From: Gemmatimonadota bacterium
GTDB lineage: Bacteria; Gemmatimonadota; Gemmatimonadetes; Longimicrobiales; Gaopeijiaceae
Assembly (NCBI GenBank): GCA_041390125.1
Contig: JAWKQN010000007.1
Location: 268,375 to 332,374 of the forward strand
Direction of reading: 5' to 3'
Length of the DNA: 64,000 nucleotides
Part shown: positions 20,501-27,870 of the stretch, piece by piece
How the letters are laid out: every line of letters begins with the position of its first letter
How positions within the stretch are numbered: position 1 is the first letter of the stretch
The notes under the pieces: generated by a model
What the model saw: the letters and a program-made list of their open reading frames with translations, nothing else
What the model was told of the DNA's origin: nothing
Database searches by the model: none
Translations under genes and position numbers: made by a program

Positions 20501-20714
20501 CCCCGCCCGAGGCCGCGCCGAAGTAGTAGACGAAGGGCGCGCCCGGCACGCCCGCCACCGCGGAGACGCGGTTGCCCACCGGCCCGATATACCGGTACTG
20601 CAGCCCGTCGAAGAGGCCGGCGGGCAGGGCGTCGGCGTGCTGGGCCGCGAGCGGGGCGAAGGCCGCGCCGAGGAGGGCCGGCAGGAGGAGGGCGAGCGCG
20701 CGCAGACGATTCAT
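17541..20714 (-). CDS. secreted BNR / VPS10-like beta-propeller protein
   Basis: 1057 residues from ATG 20714, with a signal peptide ending PLAAQ. The region up to about residue 750 contains many sialidase-type repeats of the form S/TxDGGxTW, for example FKTTDGGVHW, FRSLDGGRTW, FRTRDGGETW and HRTTNGGQTW. They form one or two large propellers like VPS10/sortilin or oligoxyloglucan cellobiohydrolase. The C-terminal 250 residues hold a beta-sandwich (PGRYTVRVSIDGRTLETPLEV) and a long helical coiled-coil-like stretch (about 895-970). Such proteins are abundant in this type of bacterium and are annotated as glycosyl hydrolases, but no catalytic residues can be assigned. It follows the TlpA-like gene by 97 bp. 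Confidence 0.88.
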   Translation of the reverse strand: MNRLRALALLLPALLGAAFAPLAAQHADALPAGLFDGLQYRYIGPVGNRVSAVAGVPGAPFVYYFGAASGGVFKTTDGGVHWTPVFDDQDVMSVGALAVAPSDSSIVWVGTGEAHIRSNVSIGAGVFRSLDGGRTWTHMGLAETGRIGRIRIHPRDPNTVYVAALGHLYGPQEERGVFRTRDGGETWDRVLFVDDSTGAYDLEMDPEDPSVLYASTWQMWIRTWGRWSGGPGSGIFATRDGGDTWTRLEGNGLPEEHVGKIGLAMSAADPARLYALIETNANRAVGDVDPQHGVLWRSDDRGRTWRIVSREHALNQRPAYYTRIVASPTDADVVYTLATRFLVSRDGGESFQRGTPGGDHHDMWIDPLDPDRQIVGHDGGVSITVDGGRQWTRPRLPIAQMYHVYTDSRIPYGVYGNRQDGPSMAGPSNSLTGGTIPIGEWHSVGGCESGFAVPDPVEPDVVWSGCYEGILQRYDHRTGLARTVSVWPDNPEGWEAGPLRYRFQWTFPIAISPHDHTRVYVGSQHVHRTTNGGQTWEVISPDLTTDDPTLQQKSGGLTPDDVSPTYASVLFAIAESPRERGVIWAGSNDGLVHVTRDDGATWTDVTAGLEGLPPLGTVSNVEPSRHADGTAYVTVDLHQLGDTRPYVYRTADYGRTWTSIADGIPVGTFSYVHVVREDPVRPGLLYLGTENGLYVSFDDGGSWTPLQANLPRAPVHWLEIQPHFNDLVVATYGRGFWILDDVTALQQLDTAALARDAHLFAARPAYRFHMKEAPQSQPEDPAAGRNPTYGASLNLWVAQTPRDARLEVVDASGTVIRRAPLNRLRAGINRLHWDLEEDASRTPRLRTQPLEHEHVELNADGWRPAPEGGGVAPLAPPGRYTVRVSIDGRTLETPLEVRKDPTATGSLADIEAQVALIRDIRDRTNAVADLIDEIEILRARVDELEADAAGAEAVLRTAAVLDRELIDLEMGLIDLRLTGGNAGQDSLRWPRQLYAKLMSLAGYASGTDQPPTDATLEVFALYQQWLADAQARMDTIRTGALARLNAALVAAGRAPVG

Positions 20715-20811
20715 CACGGGCGGGCCGGGGCAGAGGTGGAGGACGCGCGGGGCGCGCCAGGAGGACGGAGTGCAGCGGGTCGGGCCCGCGCGGCACAGCA
20801 TGCGGACCGGA

Positions 20812-21366
20812 TCAGTGCTCGGCCAGCAGACGGCGGACGGCCGGCTCGAAGGAGACCATCGCGAGTGGGCCGAGCGCGGCGTGGCGCACCCGACCGGACC
20901 GGTCGAGCAGGAAGGACGTGGGATAGCCGCGCACGCCGCCGAAGCGGGCCTCGGCCTCCTGACCGACCACGGCCACCGGGTAGGTGACGCCCCGATCGTC
21001 CAGGAAGGCCCGCACCTGCGCCTCGGGCGCCACGTCCCGCGAGAGGCCGAGCACCACGAGACCCGCGTCGGCGTGCCGCTCCGCCATGGCCTGGAGCGCC
21101 GGCATCTCCACCCGGCAGGGCGCGCACCACGTGGCCCAGAAGTTCACCAGCACCACCCGGCCCCGGAGCGCTTCGGCGGAGACCGTGTCCCCGTCCAGGG
21201 TGACGTACGCAAAGGCGGGCGTGCGGTCCCCACCCGTCTCGATCCCCACCACGGCCGCCAGGTGGGGCGCGAGGCGCACGAGCACGAAGATCCAGAGCGC
21301 CGCGAGCAGGACGCTCCAGAGGGTGATGCGCCTCCGGGGTGCGGGGCCGTCGTTCTCCGCCGTCAT
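20812..21366 (-). CDS. TlpA-like membrane-anchored thioredoxin
   Basis: 184 residues. One N-terminal helix (residues 15-40) anchors it, with the thioredoxin domain outside the cytoplasm. The active site is FWATWCAPC (Cys81, Cys84) and the cis-proline loop is GYPTSF. It should reduce or isomerise disulfides in exported proteins or during cytochrome maturation. It is upstream of and codirectional with the beta-propeller gene, 97 bp apart, and may be cotranscribed with it. Confidence 0.9.
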   Translation of the reverse strand: MTAENDGPAPRRRITLWSVLLAALWIFVLVRLAPHLAAVVGIETGGDRTPAFAYVTLDGDTVSAEALRGRVVLVNFWATWCAPCRVEMPALQAMAERHADAGLVVLGLSRDVAPEAQVRAFLDDRGVTYPVAVVGQEAEARFGGVRGYPTSFLLDRSGRVRHAALGPLAMVSFEPAVRRLLAEH

Positions 21367-21495
21367 GCCGGAAGATCGCGCCAGCGGCGCGGCCGGTCAC
21401 CCCGGCGCGGCCGCTCCCTGGTCCGGGGATTGCTCATCGCTCCCGGATCGGCTGGAAGCCGGAGGACGCGTCAGGCCCGGGGCAGGAGGACGGCC

Positions 21496-22347
21496 ATGCT
21501 GTGGCTGGGGATCGGAGCCGGAGTGGTGATCGGGGCGCTGGCGCTCCTGTGGGGAGCGCGCTCCGCCTGGCGGGCGGCCATGCGTGCCGAGATCCGGGCG
21601 CACCTCGCCGAGACGTGGCCCGGATGGACCCTGGTGGAGGAGGGCTCCGCCCGTCTGCGCATCCAGGCCGGGGACGATGCCCTGCAGGTGGATCTCACCC
21701 ACCTCTACCGCGAGCTCTCGGAGATCCGCAGCGGAGACGCCGCGGCCGACCGGACCGCCCGCCAGGAGCGGTTCCGCCACTTCTTCGCCGGTGCCGCCGA
21801 TTCGCTGCGCGAGACGTCCGCGGCCCTCACGCCGGCGGACCGCGAACGCGTCCTTCCCATGCTGGTCGGACCGTCCTTCCTGGCCGAGCTCCGGTCCACG
21901 GTGGAGCTGCCCGTCCGTCCGGTCTCCGGCAGCTCGCTCGCGGTGGTCTACGTGCTCGACGGTGCGCACGCGATGTCGTATCTGACCGAGGTCCGGCGCT
22001 CGGAGCTGGAGCTGGACGCGGAGGCGCTCCACGCGCTGGCGCTCGCCAACCTGCGCGCCCGCACCTCGTCCGAGCCCGTGCGCACGGCGCTCGATCAGGA
22101 GGGGCTGGTGGCCGTGGCCACCGGCGACGGGTACGACGCGACCCGGCTGCTCCTCGTCGGAGAGCAGCTCGGGCCCGGCGAACGCCTGGCGGCTGCGGTG
22201 CCGGGTCGGGACATGCTGGTGCTGTCGAAGGTGCCCGCCGACGGCGACTGGAGCGGGCTCGCGGCGCTGGCGCAGACGTTCCAGGGCGACCGGCCGGTGC
22301 TCGACCGCCCGCTCCTGGTCACGGCCTCCTCCATCGCGGAGATGTAG
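21496..22347 (+). CDS. DUF1444-like protein with N-terminal membrane helix
   Basis: 283 residues, ATG preceded by AGGAGG. An N-terminal helix (LWLGIGAGVVIGALALLWGA) anchors it. The remainder resembles the DUF1444/YtpQ family: LPMLVGPSFLAELR, an acidic strand pattern with LAVVYVLDGAHAMSYLTEV, and a late ATGDGYDATRLLL segment. Function is unknown. It diverges from the TlpA-like gene and converges on the VOC gene. Confidence 0.6.
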   Translation: MLWLGIGAGVVIGALALLWGARSAWRAAMRAEIRAHLAETWPGWTLVEEGSARLRIQAGDDALQVDLTHLYRELSEIRSGDAAADRTARQERFRHFFAGAADSLRETSAALTPADRERVLPMLVGPSFLAELRSTVELPVRPVSGSSLAVVYVLDGAHAMSYLTEVRRSELELDAEALHALALANLRARTSSEPVRTALDQEGLVAVATGDGYDATRLLLVGEQLGPGERLAAAVPGRDMLVLSKVPADGDWSGLAALAQTFQGDRPVLDRPLLVTASSIAEM

Positions 22348-22410
22348 AGGTCCGCGGGCGCGCGTGCAGTCGGCTGCGGTCGGGTCTGCGCCGAGCGGCC
22401 GCCCCGCTCC

Positions 22411-22752
22411 CTATTTCTCCGACCAGACCGCCAGGTGGTTGCCGCCCGGCTCCACGAAGTGGAACCGGCGCCCGCCCGGGAAGCTGTGCTCGTTCATCAC
22501 GGTGCCGCCAGCCGCCTCCACCCGCGCGCGCGTGGCGTCGAGATCGGTGGCGTAGAGGATCACCAGTGGCGCGCCACCTGGCGTTCCCGCCGTGAAGCCC
22601 CCCGCCAGCCGGCCGTCCTCGAAGGACGTGTACTCCTCGCCCCAGTCCTGGAAGGACCAGCCGAAGACGTCGGCGAAGAAGCGCTTGGAGGCCTGGAGGT
22701 CGGTGGTGCCGAACTCCACGTAGTCGATCCTGCGGTCGTGGTCGCTCTGCAT
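22411..22752 (-). CDS. VOC / glyoxalase-like protein
   Basis: 113 residues from ATG 22752. It contains RRIDYVEFGTTDLQASKRFFADVFGW, LAGGFTAGTPGG, YATDLDATRARVEAAGG and FHFVEPGGNHLAVW, the paired beta-alpha-beta-beta-beta modules of a VOC protein. Typical metal ligand positions at strand ends hold Glu and His (VEF..., FVEPGGN), so metal binding is possible. These proteins bind or convert small molecules and are often annotated as glyoxalases without proof. An in-frame upstream ATG adds a poorly conserved leader and is not preferred. Confidence 0.85.
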   Translation of the reverse strand: MQSDHDRRIDYVEFGTTDLQASKRFFADVFGWSFQDWGEEYTSFEDGRLAGGFTAGTPGGAPLVILYATDLDATRARVEAAGGTVMNEHSFPGGRRFHFVEPGGNHLAVWSEK

Positions 22753-22852
22753 GGGTGCGCGGGGGATGAGGGTCAGCGTGAGGAGCGCAGGCATCAGGAG
22801 GGCCGGCGCCCGAAGGGCAAGGGGGAGGAGGTCCAGGGCGGACGCTCGCGCA

Positions 22853-23650
22853 TCAGCGCCGCCCGGTCTTGAACGGATCGGACGCCGGCGCGCCCGCGTG
22901 GCCCGCGCGATGGCGCGACGGGGGCTGTCCGCTGAACCGAACGAACTCCCGCGTCATGTGCGCGTGGTCCGCGTAGCCGCAGGCGTGGGCGACCTCCGAC
23001 AGGGTGGTCCGACCCCCGTGCAGGCGCACCAGGGCCCTCCGGAACCGCCCCAGGCTCCGCGTCTCGGCCGGGCTCAGCCCCCACAGGGCGAGGGTGCGGC
23101 GGTGGAGCTGCCGCTCGGAGAGCCCGAGCGATCGGGCCAGATCGCGCACACGCCCCGGGCCCACCGCCGACAGCGTGCGGGCCAGGGCGGCATCGGCCGG
23201 CTCGATCGGAGCGCGTGCGAGCGCGCAGGTCAGCCACTCGGCCAGCCGAGCCGGGCGCTCGCGCTCCGGGCTCGCCCGTACCCGGTCCGCGAGCGCTCCC
23301 GTGCCCGCCACCAGGTCGGCCGCGGGCACGGCCAGGTCGCGGAGCGCGCGCAGGGGAAAGAGCCGGGACGCCGGCCCCGGCCGGAACCGGATCCCCACGA
23401 GCTCGATCGAGCCCGGGGAGCGCACCTCCAGGCTCCGGGTCATGGGGCCGATGACCCGGGGCTCGACGATGCGCTCGCCCGCGGCGCCCCGCTCCACGTC
23501 GCCGGCGAGCGGGAGGAGCAGGTCGAAGCAGCCGTCCGGCAGGATCCGCCACGGGGACCCGGCCCCCGCGCCCTGCCCGCGCAGCGACCAGAAGCACACG
23601 ACCGCGTCGCGCAGCGGGGCAGGAGGCGGGATCTCCCGGTACTCGATCAT
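22853..23650 (-). CDS. AraC family transcriptional regulator with DUF6597-type N-terminal domain
   Basis: 265 residues. The N-terminal half starts MIEYREIPPPAPLRDAVVCFWS and contains WRILPDGCFDLLL, the DUF6597 effector-domain pattern. The C-terminal half has the double helix-turn-helix, with RDLARSLGLSERQLHRR and LSEVAHACGYADHAHMTREF. It binds DNA, and its effector is unknown. Its gene diverges from the TPR lipoprotein gene with 118 bp between them, so it may regulate that promoter or its own. Confidence 0.9.
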   Translation of the reverse strand: MIEYREIPPPAPLRDAVVCFWSLRGQGAGAGSPWRILPDGCFDLLLPLAGDVERGAAGERIVEPRVIGPMTRSLEVRSPGSIELVGIRFRPGPASRLFPLRALRDLAVPAADLVAGTGALADRVRASPERERPARLAEWLTCALARAPIEPADAALARTLSAVGPGRVRDLARSLGLSERQLHRRTLALWGLSPAETRSLGRFRRALVRLHGGRTTLSEVAHACGYADHAHMTREFVRFSGQPPSRHRAGHAGAPASDPFKTGRR

Positions 23651-23768
23651 CGAAGCGTCCGGCAGGGGAGCGGGGTGGTGCGCATGGGGACCGGATGCCA
23701 TCCTATCGAGCCCGGTGGTCCGGCGCATCCGGCTGCGCCCCACTCCGCCCGACCCTGCGAGGGAAGCC

Positions 23769-25385
23769 ATGCTCCGCCCGGTCCTGCTGGTCACGTTGCT
23801 CGTCGTCCCGACCGCCTGCGCCTCCGTCTCGCGCGGGGGCGGGAGCGGCCCCTCCGCTCCCGGAGGCGGCGCCGACGGCCCCATGCCGCTCTACAGCGAG
23901 CAGGTGCTGGGTCCGCATCAGCGCACGGTGACCACGACGTCGCGGGAGGCGCAGGCGTACTTCAACCAGGGCATGCAGCTCCTGTACTCGTTCACACCGC
24001 CGGACGCGGCCCGCTCCTTCCGCGAGGCCCAGCGGCGCGATGCCACGTGCGCCATGTGCTTCTTCGGGGAGGCGTGGGCCCTGGGTCCCTACCTGAACGG
24101 CCCCATGCGTGCGGAGGACGCGCCGGCAGCCTGGGAGGCCGTGCGCAAAGCGCAGGAGCTGGCGCGCGACCGCTCCAACGAGATCGAGCGCGCCCTCATC
24201 GATGCCATGGCGGTGCGTTACGAGCGGCGGCACGACGCCGCTGCCCGCGTCCGTCTGGACAGCGCGTATGCGCGCGCGCTGGCCGAGGTCTGGCGGGAGT
24301 ATCCGGACGATCCGGAGGTGGGGACCCTCTACGGGGAGTCCCTCATGCTGCTGCTCCCGCGCCGCGGCAACTGGGATCTGAACGATCCTACGGTGCAGGA
24401 GGTGCATCGGACGCTGGAGGCGGTGCTGTCCAAGGACATCCGCCATCCCGGCGCCTGCCATCTCTACATCCACGCCACGGAGTCCACGACGGCGCCCGGC
24501 AAGGCCGAGGCCTGTGCGGAGCATCTGGGCAACGCCATCCCCGGCGCCAGCCACATCAACCACATGCCCTCGCACACCTACAACCGCATCGGGCGCTGGG
24601 CGGACGCGGTGCGGGCCAACGTGCAGGCGTGGCACTCGGACCAGAAGTCCGAATACGGCGAGGGCTTCGCCATCTATCCTTCGCACAACGTGCACATGCT
24701 GCTGTTTGCGGCCTCGATGGACGGCCAGGGTGCCGTGGCTACGCAGGCCGCCCGCGACTACGAGAAGATCGTGGAAGGCGGACAGTTCTACCGCGGCCTG
24801 GTGCTCGTGCGCTTCGGGCGGTTCGACGAGGTGCTCGAGCTGGACGTGATGCCGGAGGATCCCACCTTCCGTGGCTTCCTGCAGTTCAGCCGTGGCTACG
24901 CCCACTACAAGCTGGGTGACGCCGACAGCGCCCGGGTCTATCTGGACGCGCTGAAGGCCAACGTGCGCTCGATGCCGGAGACCGCACAGTTCCGGGGACA
25001 CCCGGGCACGGACCTCGTCTCGGTGGTGGGCGGCATCCTGGAAGGCGAGATGCTCGCCGGACAGGAACGCTGGAACGACGCCGTGCGGGTGCTGGAGGAG
25101 GCGGTGCGCATCGAGGACGGCATCCGCTACGACGAGCCCGAGCCGCTCATCTTCTCGGCCCGCCACTGGCTGGGGGCCGTGCTGCTGGAGGCGGGGCGGC
25201 CGGAGGAGGCGGAGGCCGTCTACCGCGCGGCGCTGGAGGATCATCCGCGCAACGGCTGGTGCCTGTTCGGCCTGGAGCAGGCGCTCCGGGCGCAGGACAA
25301 GACCGGGAGCGCCGATCAGGTGCGCACGCAGTTCGAGCGGAGCTGGGCGCGCGCGGACGTCTGGCTGCGCTCCTCCCGCTTCTAG
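23769..25385 (+). CDS. exported TPR-repeat lipoprotein
   Basis: 538 residues with a signal sequence ending VVPTACASV. It is almost entirely helical hairpins of TPR type, for example AQAYFNQGMQLLYSFTPPDA ahead of ARSFREAQRRDATCAMC, and LVLVRFGRFDEVLELD. A conserved central segment reads HPGACHLYIHATESTT, continuing into HINHMPSHTYNRIGRWADAV; it belongs to a TPR family in environmental bacteria and is rich in His. It probably mediates protein contacts at the envelope. A terminator hairpin follows immediately. The AraC-type gene is divergent and may control it. Confidence 0.82.
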   Translation: MLRPVLLVTLLVVPTACASVSRGGGSGPSAPGGGADGPMPLYSEQVLGPHQRTVTTTSREAQAYFNQGMQLLYSFTPPDAARSFREAQRRDATCAMCFFGEAWALGPYLNGPMRAEDAPAAWEAVRKAQELARDRSNEIERALIDAMAVRYERRHDAAARVRLDSAYARALAEVWREYPDDPEVGTLYGESLMLLLPRRGNWDLNDPTVQEVHRTLEAVLSKDIRHPGACHLYIHATESTTAPGKAEACAEHLGNAIPGASHINHMPSHTYNRIGRWADAVRANVQAWHSDQKSEYGEGFAIYPSHNVHMLLFAASMDGQGAVATQAARDYEKIVEGGQFYRGLVLVRFGRFDEVLELDVMPEDPTFRGFLQFSRGYAHYKLGDADSARVYLDALKANVRSMPETAQFRGHPGTDLVSVVGGILEGEMLAGQERWNDAVRVLEEAVRIEDGIRYDEPEPLIFSARHWLGAVLLEAGRPEEAEAVYRAALEDHPRNGWCLFGLEQALRAQDKTGSADQVRTQFERSWARADVWLRSSRF

Positions 25386-25387
25386 CC

Positions 25388-25412
25388 GCGCACGCCCGGC
25401 CGAGGCGTGCGC
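25388..25412 (+). terminator. terminator hairpin after the TPR lipoprotein gene
   Basis: GCGCACGCC (25388-25396) pairs perfectly with GGCGTGCGC (25404-25412) around the 7-nt loop CGGCCGA, two bases after the stop codon. Confidence 0.6.
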
Positions 25413-25516
25413 ACCACCCGGCCTAACGTTTGCGGGGGGCCGGCTGTCGTGGTCATGACGATCTGCGTCCTCGCGCGGCGCGGCCAATCCCAGAACCCCC
25501 CGAGCCCCGAGAACCG

Positions 25517-27799
25517 GTGTCGAACGTCTCCGCCCCGCTTCCCCTCGCCGCGCTGTTCCTGCTCGCCGCCCCTCTCGCGGCACAAGACCTGTCGGAGACC
25601 CTGCCCCCCGCCGCATCCGCGGCCGACTTCCGGCTGGAGGCGCTGCGGCTGGACGGCGCGAGCGAGATCCGCCTGGACGGACGGCTCAGCGAGACCGCCT
25701 GGGCACAGGCGACGCCCATCACGGAGTTCCGGCAGCAGGATCCGCGCGAAGGCGCCCTGCCCACCGAGCGCACCGAGATCTCGGTGCTGATCGACCAGGA
25801 CAACCTGTACATCGGGGCCATGCTCTACGACAGCGACCCCGACGGGATCCTGGCCTTCCAGAAGCGGCGGGACGAGGGGCTCGGCACCGACGACCGCTTC
25901 ATGTGGATCCTGGACACCTTCCTGGACGGGCGCACGGGGTACTTCTTCGAGATCAATCCCGCGGGCCTGATGGGCGACGGCATCCTCACCGGCGGGGGCG
26001 GCGGGGGTGGCTTCGGGGGGGGCGGCGTCAACAAGTCCTGGGACGGCATCTGGGAGGCCCAGGTGGCGCGGGTGCCGGAGGGCTGGTCGGCGGAGATCCG
26101 CATCCCCTTCCGCACGCTCAACTTCGATCCCACGCTCGACACGTGGGGGATCAACTTCCAGCGCACGGTGCGGCGCAAGAACGAGGAGATCCTCTGGAGT
26201 GGCCACCGCCGCAACGAGGGGCTGCGTCGGCCCATCCACGCGGGCCGCCTGACCGGCCTGGGTGGCATGTCCCAGGGGCTGGGTCTGGAGGTCAAGCCCT
26301 ACGTGACCACCGGAGTCCGCACGGTGACGGAGGACCTGGACCCGACCACCTGGCCGCGCGACGTCGGGTTCGACGTCTCCTACAGCATCACGCCGGGGCT
26401 GCGCGCCGCGGTCACCGTCAACACGGACTTCGCCGAGGTGGAGTCGGACGACCGCCGCGTGAATCTCACGCGCTTCCCCCAGCGCTTCCCGGAGCGGCGG
26501 GACTTCTTCCTCGAGGGATCGGGTGTCTATTCGTTTGCGTCCTCGAGCGGGCCCTCTCCGTACTTCAGCCGGCGCATCGGTCTGAACGAAGGCTCCCCGG
26601 TGCCCATCCGCTACGGGGCTCGCCTCGGCGGCCAGGTGGGCTCGACCGAGGTGGGCTTCCTCCAGGTCTCGACCGGCGACCTGGGTGTGTTGGCGGGGGA
26701 GGAGTACACGGTGGCGCGCGTGCGCCAACCGCTCTTCCAGCAGTCCACCATCGGCGCCATCTACACGCGCCGCTCCAGCGGCGCGGACTCCACCGGCTTC
26801 CGGCCGGACGCCCAGCACACCGCCGGCGTGGACGTGGACCTCTTCACGTCGCGTCTGTTCGGGGACAAGAACGCCCAGTTCGAGGCCTTCGTGGTCTGGA
26901 ACTCGGACCCGGACGCGGGGGCACCCGGTGCGCCGGCGAAGAGCACGGGAGACCTGACCGCGCGTGGCCTCCGCTTCGACTTCCCCAACGATCTCTGGAG
27001 CGGCCACCTCTCGTACCGCGAGTTCGGCTCCGCCTACGATCCTGCGGTGGGGTTCGTCACGCGCAACGGCTTCCGGCGCGTGGAGCCGTCGTTGCGCTAC
27101 GGTCCGCGGCCCCAGGGCCTCACCTGGCTGCGGCGCATGCAGTTCGGGGTGACGTTCCGATCCATGTGGGATCTGGAGAGCCAGCTGCTCGAGCGCTCGT
27201 GGGACCTGAACCTGCTGGAGCTGCAGTTCGAGAGCGGCGACAACTTCGAGATCAGCTACGGCAGCCAGTACGAGTACCTCGACGAGTCCTTCGAGGTCTC
27301 CTCCGGGATTCCGATCCAGGCGGGAGGCTACGACACCCGAGAGCTGCGGGCGTCGGTGCGGACCGCCGGGCGCCGCCGGGTCTCCGGTCGCGTGAGCTTC
27401 TCGGACGGCGGCTTCTGGAACGGGGATCGCACGTCGTGGGACCTCAACGTCACCGTCCGCCCCAACCCGGGCATCAGCCTGGGGACGGGCTACGAGATCA
27501 ACGACGTGCGCCTGCCCCAGGGCGCGTTCCGCACCAACCTGACCAACATCCAGGGCGCCTGGGACATCAGTCCCTGGGCCTCCGTGACGGGCAACGTCCA
27601 ATACGACGACGTCAGCGAGCTCGTGGGGCTGTTCACGAAGTTCCGTTGGATCCTGAGCCCCGGCAACGACCTCTTCCTGGTCTACACCCACAACTGGGTG
27701 GACTATCGCGCGCTGGACGCGCTCGACCCTCGGACGCCCGGGTTCCAGACGGTGTCGCGCGGCGCCACGCTGAAGGCCAACTACACCTATCGCTTCTAG
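25517..27799 (+). CDS. DUF5916 outer-membrane protein with CBM9-like N-terminal domain (copy 1)
   Basis: 760 residues from GTG 25517, which gives a clean signal peptide (LPLAALFLLAAPLAAQ). Residues about 45-215 form a carbohydrate-binding family 9-like domain (LDGRLSETAWAQA, LYIGAMLYDSDP, FMWILDTFLDGRTGYFF). The remainder is a beta-barrel with the family signature VNTDFAEVESDDRRVNLTRF and ends in the aromatic KANYTYRF, as expected for BAM-inserted barrels. DUF5916 proteins are outer-membrane proteins of unknown substrate. A run of 11 glycines broken by one Phe (residues 159-170) is inserted inside the CBM9-like domain. A paralogue lies at 31313-33601. Confidence 0.88.
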   Translation: MSNVSAPLPLAALFLLAAPLAAQDLSETLPPAASAADFRLEALRLDGASEIRLDGRLSETAWAQATPITEFRQQDPREGALPTERTEISVLIDQDNLYIGAMLYDSDPDGILAFQKRRDEGLGTDDRFMWILDTFLDGRTGYFFEINPAGLMGDGILTGGGGGGGFGGGGVNKSWDGIWEAQVARVPEGWSAEIRIPFRTLNFDPTLDTWGINFQRTVRRKNEEILWSGHRRNEGLRRPIHAGRLTGLGGMSQGLGLEVKPYVTTGVRTVTEDLDPTTWPRDVGFDVSYSITPGLRAAVTVNTDFAEVESDDRRVNLTRFPQRFPERRDFFLEGSGVYSFASSSGPSPYFSRRIGLNEGSPVPIRYGARLGGQVGSTEVGFLQVSTGDLGVLAGEEYTVARVRQPLFQQSTIGAIYTRRSSGADSTGFRPDAQHTAGVDVDLFTSRLFGDKNAQFEAFVVWNSDPDAGAPGAPAKSTGDLTARGLRFDFPNDLWSGHLSYREFGSAYDPAVGFVTRNGFRRVEPSLRYGPRPQGLTWLRRMQFGVTFRSMWDLESQLLERSWDLNLLELQFESGDNFEISYGSQYEYLDESFEVSSGIPIQAGGYDTRELRASVRTAGRRRVSGRVSFSDGGFWNGDRTSWDLNVTVRPNPGISLGTGYEINDVRLPQGAFRTNLTNIQGAWDISPWASVTGNVQYDDVSELVGLFTKFRWILSPGNDLFLVYTHNWVDYRALDALDPRTPGFQTVSRGATLKANYTYRF

Positions 27800-27870
27800 C
27801 CGCCGCTGCTCGCTTCTAGCCGCCGCTGCGCTGCGTGCCCGCCGCCGCTGCGCCGCGTGCCCGCCGCCGC
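27791..27870 (+). repeat. two adjacent tandem duplications at a gene border
   Basis: A 20-bp unit starting CGCTTCTAGCCGCCGCTGC occurs at 27791-27810 and again at 27811-27830 with one mismatch. It includes the codons and TAG stop of the DUF5916 gene, so the stop is duplicated. A second 22-bp unit (GCTGCG followed by C[T/C]GCGTGCCCGCCGCC) occurs at 27825-27846 and 27847-27868 with one mismatch. The block fills the whole gap before the convergent peroxiredoxin gene. Confidence 0.85.
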
